24,678 nt of DNA from DATHGT01 sp035317605 (GTDB lineage: Bacteria > Methylomirabilota > Methylomirabilia > Rokubacteriales > CSP1-6). Below, in pieces: positions 1-7,496 of the stretch; positions within the stretch are counted from its first letter, which is position 1, and the number at the start of each line of letters is the position of its first letter. The stretch is taken from NCBI GenBank assembly GCA_035317605.1, contig DATHGT010000284.1, positions 1 through 24,678 of the forward strand. Reading direction: 5' to 3'. The notes under the pieces are model-generated. The model made no database searches. It saw nothing but the letters and a program-made list of their open reading frames with translations, and was not told the origin of the DNA. Made by a program: the position numbers and the translations under genes.

Positions 1-149
1 ACGAGGGTGAGGTCGGGATGGTCGGGGAGGCCGTCGCGGCCGAAGAACAGCACGTCGTAGACGGTGACGCGGTAGCCCTTCGCGAGCAGACGGGGCACCA
101 GCACCGACCCCACGTAGCCCGCGCCTCCCGTGACCAGCACGTGGGTCAT
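1..149 (-). CDS. NAD-dependent epimerase/dehydratase, N-terminal part (cut by window edge)
   Basis: Only the first 49 codons are visible; the gene continues past the left edge. The protein begins MTHVLVTGGAGYVGS, a Rossmann nucleotide-binding loop with G8, G11 and G14 in the GxxGxxG spacing of extended short-chain dehydrogenases. The second strand ends in an acidic residue (YRVTVYD), which fits NAD preference. Family members convert nucleotide sugars, for example as 4-epimerases or 4,6-dehydratases, in the cytoplasm. Its ATG overlaps the stop of the upstream ABC ATPase gene in an ATGA arrangement, so the two are probably translationally coupled. The neighbouring polysaccharide exporter supports a role in surface glycan precursor supply. 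The exact substrate cannot be told from this fragment. Confidence 0.85.
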   Translation of the reverse strand, partial: MTHVLVTGGAGYVGSVLVPRLLAKGYRVTVYDVLFFGRDGLPDHPDLTL

Positions 150-898
150 GGCCGGCTCCGCCGCTCGCGGTACGTTTCGAGCACGTCATCCACGCCCCCG
201 GCCGCCGCCACGTGACCGCCGTCCAGCAGCACGGCCCGATTGCACACCCCGCGGATGAGCCCCTCGTCGTGCGAGGCGACGGCGACGATGCTCGAGCGCT
301 CGATGAGGCTGTCCAGGCGCGCCTTGGCGCGCTCGGCGAAGCGCGCGTCGCCCGCGCCCAACCCCTCGTCGAGCAGCAGGATCTCCGGGTTGATGGACGT
401 CGCGATGGCGAAGGCCAGCCGCATGATCATGCCCGCCGAGTAGGTCCGCACGGGCAGGTTGAGATAGTCCCCGAGCTCGGTGAACTCCGCGATGGCCGGC
501 GTGTTGGCCTCGATCTCCGCGCGCGACATGCCGAGGAACATCCCGCACGTCACGATGTTCTCGTAGCCGGTGTCGTCGGCATCGAGGCCGGGGGCCGTGT
601 TGAACAGCGGCGAGACGCGGCCCTCGATGACGACCCGGCCGCCCCGCGGCGTGTACACTCCGGCCAGGACCCCGAGCAGCGTCGATTTCCCGGCGCCGTT
701 CGGTCCAACGATGCCGAGCCGATCGCCCTTGCTGAGCTTGAGCGACACGCTCTCGAGGGCCCGCACCGCCACCCGGTTCTGCCGGCGCCCCTCGCGCCGG
801 ATGAAGCCGCCGGTGGCCCGGCCCAGCAGCTCGGTCCGGAAGCTCTTGGCGGAGCCGTAGATCGGAAAGTCGACGATCACGTCCTCCAGGAGGATCAC
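146..898 (-). CDS. ABC transporter ATP-binding protein, polysaccharide/O-antigen export type
   Basis: This 250-residue protein is the ATPase half of an ABC-2 exporter that moves lipid-linked polysaccharide or polyol phosphate across the inner membrane. Walker A is GPNGAGKS (65-72), the signature is the YSAGM variant (about 153-157) typical of the Wzt/TagH/KpsT group, Walker B is ILLLDE (173-178), and the switch histidine is about H210. The long N-terminal stretch before the first core strand (FPIYGSAKSFRTELL) is also characteristic of this group. It stops soon after the nucleotide-binding domain, so it lacks the C-terminal carbohydrate-binding domain of Wzt proteins that recognise a capped O-antigen. 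The start is GTG, overlapping the permease stop as GTGA. The permease directly upstream is the obvious partner. Confidence 0.93.
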   Translation of the reverse strand: MILLEDVIVDFPIYGSAKSFRTELLGRATGGFIRREGRRQNRVAVRALESVSLKLSKGDRLGIVGPNGAGKSTLLGVLAGVYTPRGGRVVIEGRVSPLFNTAPGLDADDTGYENIVTCGMFLGMSRAEIEANTPAIAEFTELGDYLNLPVRTYSAGMIMRLAFAIATSINPEILLLDEGLGAGDARFAERAKARLDSLIERSSIVAVASHDEGLIRGVCNRAVLLDGGHVAAAGGVDDVLETYRERRSRP

Positions 899-1689
899 AG
901 CCAGTACGCCACCCGCCGGCGAAACCGGCTATAGAACCACAACGTCCCGGCCCCCCCGAGGCACAGCATGCCGGTGACCACGATCCAGCTCCAGACCTCG
1001 GGGGCCCGGCCGAGCAGCGGGGACCGGATGATGTCCACGTAGTGATACAGCACGTTGAAGTCGACGAAGCGGGCGAAGCGGGGGCCGAGCTGATCGCGGG
1101 TGAAGAAGATCGGCGTCACGAACATCGCGACCTGGAGCAGGCTGGCCACCACCTGCTGGACGTCGCGGTAACGCGCGCACACCACGCCGAGGACCGTGGC
1201 CATCCAGAGGGCGTTGAGCGAGGTCAACAGCAGCGCGGGGAGAAGGAGGAGCGAGGCCGCGGTCACGGGCACGCCGGCGTAGAACCCGATGAGCACGAAG
1301 ATGCAGAGGTTGTGGCCGAACACGATGAGGTTGCGCCACACCCCCGACCACACCAGCATCGAGTACGGGAACGGCAGCTGCTTGATGAAGGCCTCGCCGC
1401 CCACGAAGACCGTGCACCCGTCGTTGATGTTCGACTGCACCAGGTTCCAGCCCAGCATGCCCGCGCAGAGGAAGGGCAGGTACGTCTTGGGATCCTGGTT
1501 CCACAGGCTCGCCCACACCACGCCGAGCCCGGCCACGAAGATGCCCAGGCTCAGCGTGGTCCAGAACGGGCCGATGGCGGTTCGGCGGTAGCGGCGCTTG
1601 ATCTCCTGCCAGCCGAGCCGGCCCCACAGCCGCCACGCGCGGATGCCGTTGGTGAAATCGGCGAGGGCGACGTCGTACTGGGGAATCAT
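895..1689 (-). CDS. ABC-2 type permease for polysaccharide/polyol phosphate export
   Basis: This is the membrane partner of the adjacent ATPase in a Wzm/TagG-type exporter. The N-terminus carries the amphipathic segment WQEIKRRYRRTAIGPFW that precedes the first membrane helix in this family. About six hydrophobic segments follow, including TLSLGIFVAGLGVVW, NLCIFVLIGFYAGV, a leucine-rich segment, VASLLQVAMFVTPIFF and WIVVTGMLCLGGAG. The ATG at 1689 gives 264 residues, the usual length. An in-frame GTG at 1746 would add 19 residues that look unlike the family (MGGGTFPARG), and neither start has a clear ribosome-binding site, so the start is uncertain. The gene lies downstream of a heptose-phosphatase-like gene, which suggests lipopolysaccharide or capsule export. 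Confidence 0.88.
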   Translation of the reverse strand: MIPQYDVALADFTNGIRAWRLWGRLGWQEIKRRYRRTAIGPFWTTLSLGIFVAGLGVVWASLWNQDPKTYLPFLCAGMLGWNLVQSNINDGCTVFVGGEAFIKQLPFPYSMLVWSGVWRNLIVFGHNLCIFVLIGFYAGVPVTAASLLLLPALLLTSLNALWMATVLGVVCARYRDVQQVVASLLQVAMFVTPIFFTRDQLGPRFARFVDFNVLYHYVDIIRSPLLGRAPEVWSWIVVTGMLCLGGAGTLWFYSRFRRRVAYWL

Positions 1690-1774
1690 CCGAAGCGACC
1701 AGGCGGGCGCTAGCGTCCCGCGCGCCGGGAACGTCCCGCCGCCCACGCGGAGGCCCGGATGAGCTCGGCGACGT

Positions 1775-2317
1775 TCATGAGTTCACGCGGTTCAGAATGA
1801 TGGCGGCGGCGCCGGCGAGGTCCGCGCTCGTCGTGTCCGGCCGCTCGTTCAGCGGTTCGTCGTAGCCGCGATCGATGAAGATCGTGAAGCAGCCGGCGGC
1901 GCGGCCGGCATCGACGTCGCGCCAGCGGTCGCCGACCATGAAGCTGGCGGGTAGGTCCACGTCGTGCTCCCGCGCCGCCGCCACCAGCATGCCCGGCTTC
2001 GGCTTGCGACACTCGCAACCGACGGGCTCCGCGTCGTAGCACACCTTGATGTCCGTCAACGGAAGCTCCCGCCGCAGGCGCTGGTGCATGGCGTCGACGA
2101 CCTCTCGTCGCTGCGACCCGTTGCCCACGTCGGGCTGGTTCGTCGCGACGATGAGCAGGAGGCCCGCCGCGTCCAGGCGACGTAACGCGTCCGCGACCCC
2201 GGGCAGGATCTCGAACTCGTCCAGCGTCCGAGGCGCGTAGGGCCGGCCCCCGCGCACGGGGGCCCGGTTGATCACGCCGTCCCGATCGAGAAAAACCGCC
2301 TGCTTCTTCGCGCTCAG
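1775..2317 (-). CDS. HAD-family (IIIA) phosphatase, D-glycero-D-manno-heptose bisphosphate phosphatase-like, probable CTG start
   Basis: This HAD hydrolase resembles GmhB, which removes the 7-phosphate of heptose bisphosphate in lipopolysaccharide core precursor synthesis. With a CTG start at 2317 it has 180 residues and all motifs: the nucleophile motif FLDRDGVIN (D11, D13), motif II ATNQ (58-61), the substrate loop CRKPKPGM (K105) and motif IV VGDRWRDVD (D130, D134). Cysteines at 93, 101 and 103 match three of the four GmhB zinc ligands; the usual histidine (C-x-H) is an aspartate here. There is no in-frame ATG, GTG or TTG between the preceding stop (2339) and the nucleophile. The first conventional start is a GTG at 2275, which would delete both catalytic aspartates. 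GAGG sits nine bases before the CTG. The gene follows the amidohydrolase by 21 bases. Confidence 0.78.
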   Translation of the reverse strand: MSAKKQAVFLDRDGVINRAPVRGGRPYAPRTLDEFEILPGVADALRRLDAAGLLLIVATNQPDVGNGSQRREVVDAMHQRLRRELPLTDIKVCYDAEPVGCECRKPKPGMLVAAAREHDVDLPASFMVGDRWRDVDAGRAAGCFTIFIDRGYDEPLNERPDTTSADLAGAAAIILNRVNS

Positions 2318-2338
2318 CGGTGTCGGCCTCGTCCGGCG

Positions 2339-3490
2339 CTACTTGATCAGGCCGTAGAACTTCCCGGCGTTCTCGCAGGTGATCTTGTGGACCACGTCCT
2401 TGGGCAGATGGCCGAACTGCTCCTCGATGTACTTGGACGACTCGGGCCAGATGCCGTCGGTGTGGGGGTAGTCGGACGCCCACATGATCGTGTTGTCGCC
2501 GAGCACCTCGATGCTCTTCTCCCAGGTGCCGATCTTGTCGAACTGGAAGGTCGCCTTGCACTGGCGCTTCCAGTAGTCGCTCGGGGCCATGGTGAGGCCG
2601 AGGTCGCGGAAGCGGTCCTCCCACTCGAAGTCCATGCGGTCGAGGGCGTAGGGGATCCAGCCGATGCCGCTCTCGCCGAACACTATGCGCAGGTTCGGAT
2701 ACCGCTCGAGCACGGCGGCGCCGATGATCGCGGCCAGGATGTTGATGAGGTTCATCTGGAACGCGGAGACGCCGGTGAAGAGCGCGGCGCGGCGGGTGAG
2801 GCCCTGCGCCTTCTCCCGCACCTCGGGCGGCGTCGACGGGAACGTGTGGAAGTGCAGCGGCAGGTTCACCTCGTTCACGGCCTGCCAGAGGGGCTCCCAC
2901 ACCGGGTAATACATGGCCTCCATGTCCCACGAGCAGGACAGCTCGAGGCCGCGGATGCCCATCTTCGCCACCCGGTGCGTTTCCTTGACGGCGGCGTCGA
3001 TGTCGCCGTACGGCAGGCAGGCCAGACCGATGAGGCGGCCGGGATACGGCTTCTGGAAATCCACGAGCCAGTCGTTGTAGATGCGGAACATCTCCTTGGC
3101 CGCCTCGTGGTCGTTCAGGCGCGTGGCCGCGCCGAGGATGCCGAAGAGCACTTCGGCGTCGACGCCGTCGAGGTCCTGGTCCTTCACGCGCAGGTGCGGA
3201 TCGATCACGTGCCGCTTGCCCTGCTTGGCGTCTTCGTAGAGCCCGGCCGCTTGCATCTTGTCGACGCGGTAGTTCTGCCCGGGGACGTACTTCGCGCCGC
3301 CCGGTCCCACCCCGCAGACGAGGCCGAACGAGATGCCGTTCTTGCAGGTCCAGTACGGCCCGTCCGGCCCGTCCTTCACGTACGGCATCCGGTCCTTCAG
3401 CGCCGCCGACGCGTTGGACGTGAAGAGGTCGTTCGGCATCCAGGGCATGTCGATGTGGGAGTCGGCCGAGATCCGTGTGTAGGTCGTCAT
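2339..3490 (-). CDS. Amidohydrolase family 2 (ACMSD-like metal-dependent hydrolase/decarboxylase)
   Basis: This 383-residue cytoplasmic enzyme belongs to the amidohydrolase_2 TIM-barrel family, which includes aminocarboxymuconate-semialdehyde decarboxylase and 2-pyrone-dicarboxylate hydrolase; members decarboxylate or hydrolyse ring-cleavage and aromatic acids using one metal. Visible signatures are ADSHID near the N-terminus (D10, H12), LHFHTF with H213 and H215, FGESGIGWIPY around 271-281, and ASDYPHTDG with D340 and H343, the usual metal or base aspartate. The ATG at 3490 has AAGGAG about seven bases before it. It is the last catabolic-type gene of the block and lies 110 bases after the LLM gene; a TATAAG at 3512-3517 could be a weak -10 box. 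The reaction cannot be assigned from sequence alone. Confidence 0.9.
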   Translation of the reverse strand: MTTYTRISADSHIDMPWMPNDLFTSNASAALKDRMPYVKDGPDGPYWTCKNGISFGLVCGVGPGGAKYVPGQNYRVDKMQAAGLYEDAKQGKRHVIDPHLRVKDQDLDGVDAEVLFGILGAATRLNDHEAAKEMFRIYNDWLVDFQKPYPGRLIGLACLPYGDIDAAVKETHRVAKMGIRGLELSCSWDMEAMYYPVWEPLWQAVNEVNLPLHFHTFPSTPPEVREKAQGLTRRAALFTGVSAFQMNLINILAAIIGAAVLERYPNLRIVFGESGIGWIPYALDRMDFEWEDRFRDLGLTMAPSDYWKRQCKATFQFDKIGTWEKSIEVLGDNTIMWASDYPHTDGIWPESSKYIEEQFGHLPKDVVHKITCENAGKFYGLIK

Positions 3491-3600
3491 CCGTGTCTCC
3501 TTATGCTCTTCCTTATACCCTCCGAACGGGCGATGCGCGTCGGGGAGGTATGGGGGAGCCGTAGGGGCCCCCCATCCAATTAGTGCCCTGATCCTAACCC

Positions 3601-4662
3601 TTATCGTACGAAGCGCGGCATGATCTCTTCGCCCAGCATTTTCAGATCGGAGAGTTGTCGGTCCAGGTCGTGGCCGCCGAGGCCGACCCAGATTTTCGTG
3701 GCGCCGGCGCCGGCGATTTCTTCGATCCGCCCGATCCAGTCCTTCGGGGTGCCCGCGAGCGCCCAGCGGCGGAGCGCGTAGTCGGTCAGCCCCAGCTCGT
3801 CCATGCGCTTGGGATTGCGGCCGGCGTGGAGCACGTGGTCGTACAGCTCGTAGCCGTCGACGTATTCCTGCACGGTCGTCTTCATGTCCTCGGGCAGCAG
3901 CTTGCCCTCGAGGCCGAAGCGCATGGCGTGATTGAGGATCGACGAGACCGAGGCCTTGACCCGATCGATCGCGGTGTCGTGATCGACGTCGAGCGCGTTG
4001 CGGGTGGTGAACCAGATATCGACGTCGGCCGGGTTCCGGCCCGCCTCGCGGGCCCCGGCGTGGATCCGCGCGATCGTGTCCCTGATGACCTCGGGCAGGA
4101 GCCCCGTGCCCGCGATGACGCCGTCGCCGATGCGTCCGCCCAGATGAAGCATGCGCGGCCCCTCGGCGCAGATCGAGATCGGCACGCGCGGCCGGACCGC
4201 CGCCGACGTCCAGCGCACGCGCTGGGGCCGGCCCTGATACGTCGCCTCGCCCGTGGCCAGGAGCCCGCGGACGCACGTCACGTAGTCCTCGATGCGCGCG
4301 CGGGAGGCGGCGGGAAACCCGATGTTGAACACCGCGCTGTCGCCGCTGGCGATGTCGAGGAACGCGCGTCCGCCGGTCAGCGCGTCGATCGAGGCCAGGA
4401 ACGAGGCCATGATCTGGGGCTCGCGGGTGAGGGGATTGCTCGGACGCAGCCCGACGAGCGCACGCGAGGTAGCCTGAGCCATCAGCGTGGTCCGCACGTA
4501 GGCGTCGCCGCCGAGGAACGCGGAGTCGTACGTGCCGACGGCGAGGGCGCCGTAGTCCTCGGCGCGCCGCACCAGCTCGGTGAACTTCGGAACGTCGGCG
4601 CCCATCAGCATTACCGGGTTGCCGCCGAAGCCGATCCCGAACGCGACGGATTGAGCAGTCAA
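3601..4662 (-). CDS. LLM-class flavin/F420-dependent oxidoreductase (Mer-like)
   Basis: This 353-residue protein is a luciferase-like (LLM) TIM-barrel oxidoreductase. Features include the early segment FTELVRRAEDYGALAVGTYD, the DALTGGRAFLDIASGDSAV region that shapes the cofactor phosphate site, ISICAEGPRMLHLGGRIGDG, and a final KIWVGLGGHDLDRQL strand. The pattern resembles F420-dependent methylene-tetrahydromethanopterin-reductase-like members more than LuxA, but FMN or F420 use cannot be decided here. No in-frame ATG lies after the upstream stop at 4679 except deep in the first strand. A TTG at 4662, with GGGG seven bases before it, gives the expected N-terminus (TAQSVAFGIGFGG). It lies 16 bases after the quinone oxidoreductase gene and is probably cotranscribed. 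Confidence 0.9.
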   Translation of the reverse strand: MTAQSVAFGIGFGGNPVMLMGADVPKFTELVRRAEDYGALAVGTYDSAFLGGDAYVRTTLMAQATSRALVGLRPSNPLTREPQIMASFLASIDALTGGRAFLDIASGDSAVFNIGFPAASRARIEDYVTCVRGLLATGEATYQGRPQRVRWTSAAVRPRVPISICAEGPRMLHLGGRIGDGVIAGTGLLPEVIRDTIARIHAGAREAGRNPADVDIWFTTRNALDVDHDTAIDRVKASVSSILNHAMRFGLEGKLLPEDMKTTVQEYVDGYELYDHVLHAGRNPKRMDELGLTDYALRRWALAGTPKDWIGRIEEIAGAGATKIWVGLGGHDLDRQLSDLKMLGEEIMPRFVR

Positions 4663-4678
4663 GGTCTGACCCCGCGAT

Positions 4679-5671
4679 TCACGGTGTGAGGAGCAGCTTG
4701 CCGAGGACATTGCCGCTTTCCAGCAGCGCCTGGGCACGGCCGGCCTCGGCGAGCGGGAAGCGCGCGTGGATGGCCGGACGAATGTCGCCACGAGCGAGCA
4801 GATCCAGCAGGACGTCGGTCGCGCGCCGCCGCGCCACGCGATCGTGGTCGAACGCGTGGATGGAGAACACCCGCAGCGCCGGGCTCGCGCCGGGGCGACG
4901 TCGCATGGCCGCCATGAGGTCGGCCGGCGCCGGGCCGTCGAGAGCGCCGTACAGGACGATCAGGCCCAGCGGTGCCAGGTGATCGAACAGCTCGGGGAAG
5001 CGGGGGCCCGCCACCGCGTCGAGGACGAGATCGACGCCTGTTCCAGTCGTCGCCGCCGCCACGCGCGCGTTCATGCCGCCGTCGCGGTAGTTGATCGCCG
5101 CGTCAGCGCCCTGCGCGAGCGCGAACTTGCACTTCTCGTCCGAGCCGGCCACCGCGATCACGCGCTTGCCGGCGGCGCGCGCCAGCTGAACCGCCGCCGA
5201 CCCGACTCCGCCGGCCGCCGTCTGGACCAGCACCGAGTCGAACCGGAATCCGCGGGTGGCGCTGTGGAGCACGTGATACGCGACCTGATAATTGGCCAGC
5301 GTCGCCGCGAGGTCGAGATCGACGCCGTCGGGCACGAGATAAGGGACGTGCTCGCCGACCGCGATGTACTCGGCGTAGCAGCCGGCGCGCTGCGGGAGCT
5401 CGCGCGCCGACACGTAGACCGGCTGGCCGACCGACAGCGCGCTGACATCGGCGCCGACCTCCGCCACCACGCCGCTCATCTCGATCCCGGGAATCGCCGG
5501 CAGCGGCGGCATCCACGCGTACGTTCCGCGCCGCACCAGCACCTCGGGCCAGCACACACCGATCGCGTGCGCCTTGACCAGCACCTCACCCGGTCCCGGC
5601 TTCGGAGTCGGGACGTCGCCGTATTCGAGCGCTTCGGGTCCGCCCGGGCGCTCCAGGCGAATCGCCTTCAC
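4679..5671 (-). CDS. Zinc-free NADPH:quinone oxidoreductase / MDR-family dehydrogenase
   Basis: This 330-residue protein is a medium-chain dehydrogenase/reductase of the quinone oxidoreductase/enoyl reductase type. A GroES-like N-terminal domain (VKAIRLERPGGPEALEYGD, then PAIPGIEMSGVVAEVG) is followed by a Rossmann domain with AAGGVGSAAVQLARAAGK for NADPH. The catalytic zinc ligands of alcohol dehydrogenases are absent: the usual GHE is GIE, and GVCWPEVLVRRG replaces the Cys motif. It should therefore reduce an activated double bond or quinone with NADPH. The GTG start overlaps the stop of the upstream ThDP enzyme gene (GTGA), a strong sign of coupled translation. It may act on the aldehyde or enone made by that enzyme, which is inference. 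Confidence 0.92.
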   Translation of the reverse strand: MKAIRLERPGGPEALEYGDVPTPKPGPGEVLVKAHAIGVCWPEVLVRRGTYAWMPPLPAIPGIEMSGVVAEVGADVSALSVGQPVYVSARELPQRAGCYAEYIAVGEHVPYLVPDGVDLDLAATLANYQVAYHVLHSATRGFRFDSVLVQTAAGGVGSAAVQLARAAGKRVIAVAGSDEKCKFALAQGADAAINYRDGGMNARVAAATTGTGVDLVLDAVAGPRFPELFDHLAPLGLIVLYGALDGPAPADLMAAMRRRPGASPALRVFSIHAFDHDRVARRRATDVLLDLLARGDIRPAIHARFPLAEAGRAQALLESGNVLGKLLLTP

Positions 5672-7344
5672 GGAATCGGGACCGGGCTTTCCATCACCAC
5701 GTCGACCAGCGAGGGGCCGTCGTGCTCGATGGCCTTGCGCAGCGTGGGCGCGAGATCCTCCGGGCGGTCGACGCGGAAGCCGAGCACGCCCATCGACTCG
5801 GCCATGCGGTCGAAGCGCAGCTCCGGGTCCGTCAGGTCCATGGCCACGAACTTCCGCCCGCGCGCGCCCTTGCCGAGGTACTCGACCATGTTGAGCTTGA
5901 GGATGCGGTAGGCGGCGTTGTTCAGCATCACGTAGGTGACCGGGAGCTTGTGGTGGGCCGCGGTCCACAGCGCGGAGATCGAGTACATGGCCGCGCCGTC
6001 GGAGCACACGCCCACCACCTTGCGATCGGGCCGCGCGACCTGGGCGCCGAGCGTGCCGGGCAGGCCGGGACCGATGCCGCCGCCGCGCACGCGCACCAGG
6101 CGGCCCGGCTCGTCGGGCATGAGCGCCGCGTTCAGGTGCGCGGAGTTCGTGATCGCCTCCGCGAAGACCAGGGAATTGTCGGGCAGCGCGTGACGGATCT
6201 CGTGCATGAGCCGGGGCGCGCTGATCGGGGTCGAATCCCAGCTCGCCTTCGCCTGCTCCCAGTAACGAGCGCGCGCGGCCTTGGTGCGCTCGCCGATGTT
6301 CCGCGCCCGCTCGGCGGCGGCGCGCGACCACTCGGGCGTCTGATGGCGGCGCACCTGTTCGCACAGCTCGGCCAGCGCGGCCTTGGGGTCGGCGAGGAAC
6401 GAGAGATCGGGCGTGATGTTCTTGCCGATCTCCCCGGGGTTGACGTCGATCTGCACGACCTTCGTGTCAGTGGGGATCGGGCTCTCGGCGTCGGGGAAGA
6501 TCAGCTGGAACATCGGCGCGCCCACGACCAGCAGCAGGTCGCAGCCGTCGAGCGCGGCCTTGAGCGGACCCGGGGTGACGAAGTTCAGGGCGCCGAGGTT
6601 GAGCGGATGCGAGGCCGGCGCGGTGAACTCGGAGGCGTAGCACTCGAAGATCGGCACGCCGGCCAGCTCGGCGAGGGCCACCACCTCTGGCTGGGCATCG
6701 GCGAACGCGACGCCGTCGCCGACCATCAGCATCGGCTTCCGCGCGCCCACCAGCAGCTTGGCGACCTCGGCCATGCCCGCGGCGTCGGCGCGTCCGCGCC
6801 AGTTCGTGTACGTGGTCGGGCGAATGTCGACCTCTGCCTCCTCGTCGAGCGTGTCCATGGGCAGCGACAGGAAGACCGGGCCCTGCGGCGGCTCCATGGC
6901 GACCTTGAACGCGCGGCGCAGCGCGCGCGGCACGTCGTGGGCGTGGTGGATCTGCGCCGCCCACTTGCAGATGGGCTTGGCCATGTCGACGAGCGGCCCC
7001 GAGAGGTGAGGCTCCTGCAGCAGCGTCCGGCCCGGCGACTGGCCCGCGTAGACCACGAGCGGGGTCTTGCCGATCGAGGCGTTGTGCAGCATGCCGAGCG
7101 CGTTGCCGAGGCCGGGGGCGATGTGGACCTCGACGAACGCGGGCCGTCGGGTGATGCGCGCGAACGCGTCGGCCATGCACACGGCCACGCCCTCGTGCAG
7201 GGCCAGCATGAACTCGATCTGCGGGTAGTCGCCGAGCGCGTCCATGAACCCCTGCTCGGTGGTGCCGGGATTGCCGAACACGTGGCGCACCCCGTCGGCC
7301 AAAAGCTGCTCGATCATCGCGCGCTTCCCCGTCATCCTCGGCAT
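5668..7344 (-). CDS. Thiamine diphosphate-dependent enzyme, benzoylformate decarboxylase/acetolactate synthase-like
   Basis: This 558-residue protein has the three domains of ThDP-dependent 2-ketoacid enzymes. FGNPGTTEQ (23-31) is the N-terminal loop. The catalytic glutamate is E51 in LHEGVAVCMADAFAR. H74 in VEVHIAPGLGNALG aligns with the active-site His70 of benzoylformate decarboxylase. The central domain carries LLLVVGAPMFQLIF, and the C-terminal ThDP site is SDGAAMYSISALWTAA followed by LNNAAYRIL. The second benzoylformate decarboxylase histidine (H281, in the sequence around VIGAPVFRYH) is replaced by a hydrophobic residue, so the substrate probably differs from benzoylformate. The ATG at 7344 has AAAGGGAG eight bases upstream. 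It heads an operon with a quinone oxidoreductase, an LLM enzyme and an amidohydrolase. Confidence 0.9.
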   Translation of the reverse strand: MPRMTGKRAMIEQLLADGVRHVFGNPGTTEQGFMDALGDYPQIEFMLALHEGVAVCMADAFARITRRPAFVEVHIAPGLGNALGMLHNASIGKTPLVVYAGQSPGRTLLQEPHLSGPLVDMAKPICKWAAQIHHAHDVPRALRRAFKVAMEPPQGPVFLSLPMDTLDEEAEVDIRPTTYTNWRGRADAAGMAEVAKLLVGARKPMLMVGDGVAFADAQPEVVALAELAGVPIFECYASEFTAPASHPLNLGALNFVTPGPLKAALDGCDLLLVVGAPMFQLIFPDAESPIPTDTKVVQIDVNPGEIGKNITPDLSFLADPKAALAELCEQVRRHQTPEWSRAAAERARNIGERTKAARARYWEQAKASWDSTPISAPRLMHEIRHALPDNSLVFAEAITNSAHLNAALMPDEPGRLVRVRGGGIGPGLPGTLGAQVARPDRKVVGVCSDGAAMYSISALWTAAHHKLPVTYVMLNNAAYRILKLNMVEYLGKGARGRKFVAMDLTDPELRFDRMAESMGVLGFRVDRPEDLAPTLRKAIEHDGPSLVDVVMESPVPIP

Positions 7345-7372
7345 CGGTGAGTCTCCCTTTCTAATGACGCTC

Positions 7373-7496
7373 GCGGAATTGGTCGACCGGCTCAGCTCGG
7401 GGTCGGCTGGCCTGGGTCCTCGAAAAGAGGAGCTGCGCTCCTCTTTTCTGCGAAATCGGCGCTCGACCCCGAGCTGAGCCGGTCGACCAATTCCGC
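7373..7496. repeat. Perfect 33-bp inverted repeat around a short central hairpin
   Basis: Bases 7373-7405 are the exact reverse complement of 7464-7496, with no mismatch over 33 pairs. The 58 bases between them hold a second perfect hairpin (7422-7448). The outer arm begins at the last base of the upstream permease stop codon and ends 28 bases before the ATG of the ThDP enzyme. The element therefore fills the entire intergenic gap apart from the ribosome-binding region. Each arm contains AGCTCGG and GGTCGACC segments and would read ELVDRLSSG on either strand, which only reflects the duplication. It could be a long terminator, a MITE-like element or a regulatory RNA structure; the sequence alone does not decide. 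Confidence 0.95.
7422..7448. terminator. Bidirectional intrinsic terminator
   Basis: A perfect 12-bp stem (7422-7433 with 7437-7448) encloses the loop TGC. It has a GC-rich core (GAGGAGC/GCTCCTC) flanked by AAAA on one side and TTTT on the other, so it can end transcription on either strand. On the minus strand it would stop transcripts of the sugar ABC cassette before the ThDP-enzyme operon. It sits in the centre of the 33-bp inverted repeat. Confidence 0.82.

Noticed and set aside
1690..1746. Longer ABC-2 permease starting at GTG 1746
   Set aside because: The added 19 residues are Gly/Pro-rich and unlike the family N-terminus, and no ribosome-binding site precedes the GTG; kept only as an alternative.
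3550..3575. Seven-bp hairpin ATGGGGG/CCCCCAT between the LLM and amidohydrolase genes
   Set aside because: Short, with no T run on either side; not enough for a terminator call.
3491..4276. N-terminal extension of the amidohydrolase frame to 645 residues
   Set aside because: The extension lies over the LLM gene in another frame and is Arg/Gly-rich; the ATG at 3490 has a strong ribosome-binding site and the family N-terminus.
5722..7350. Plus-strand frame of 542 codons opposite the ThDP enzyme
   Set aside because: Low-complexity composition and no motifs; the minus strand shows complete ThDP-enzyme signatures and a good ribosome-binding site.
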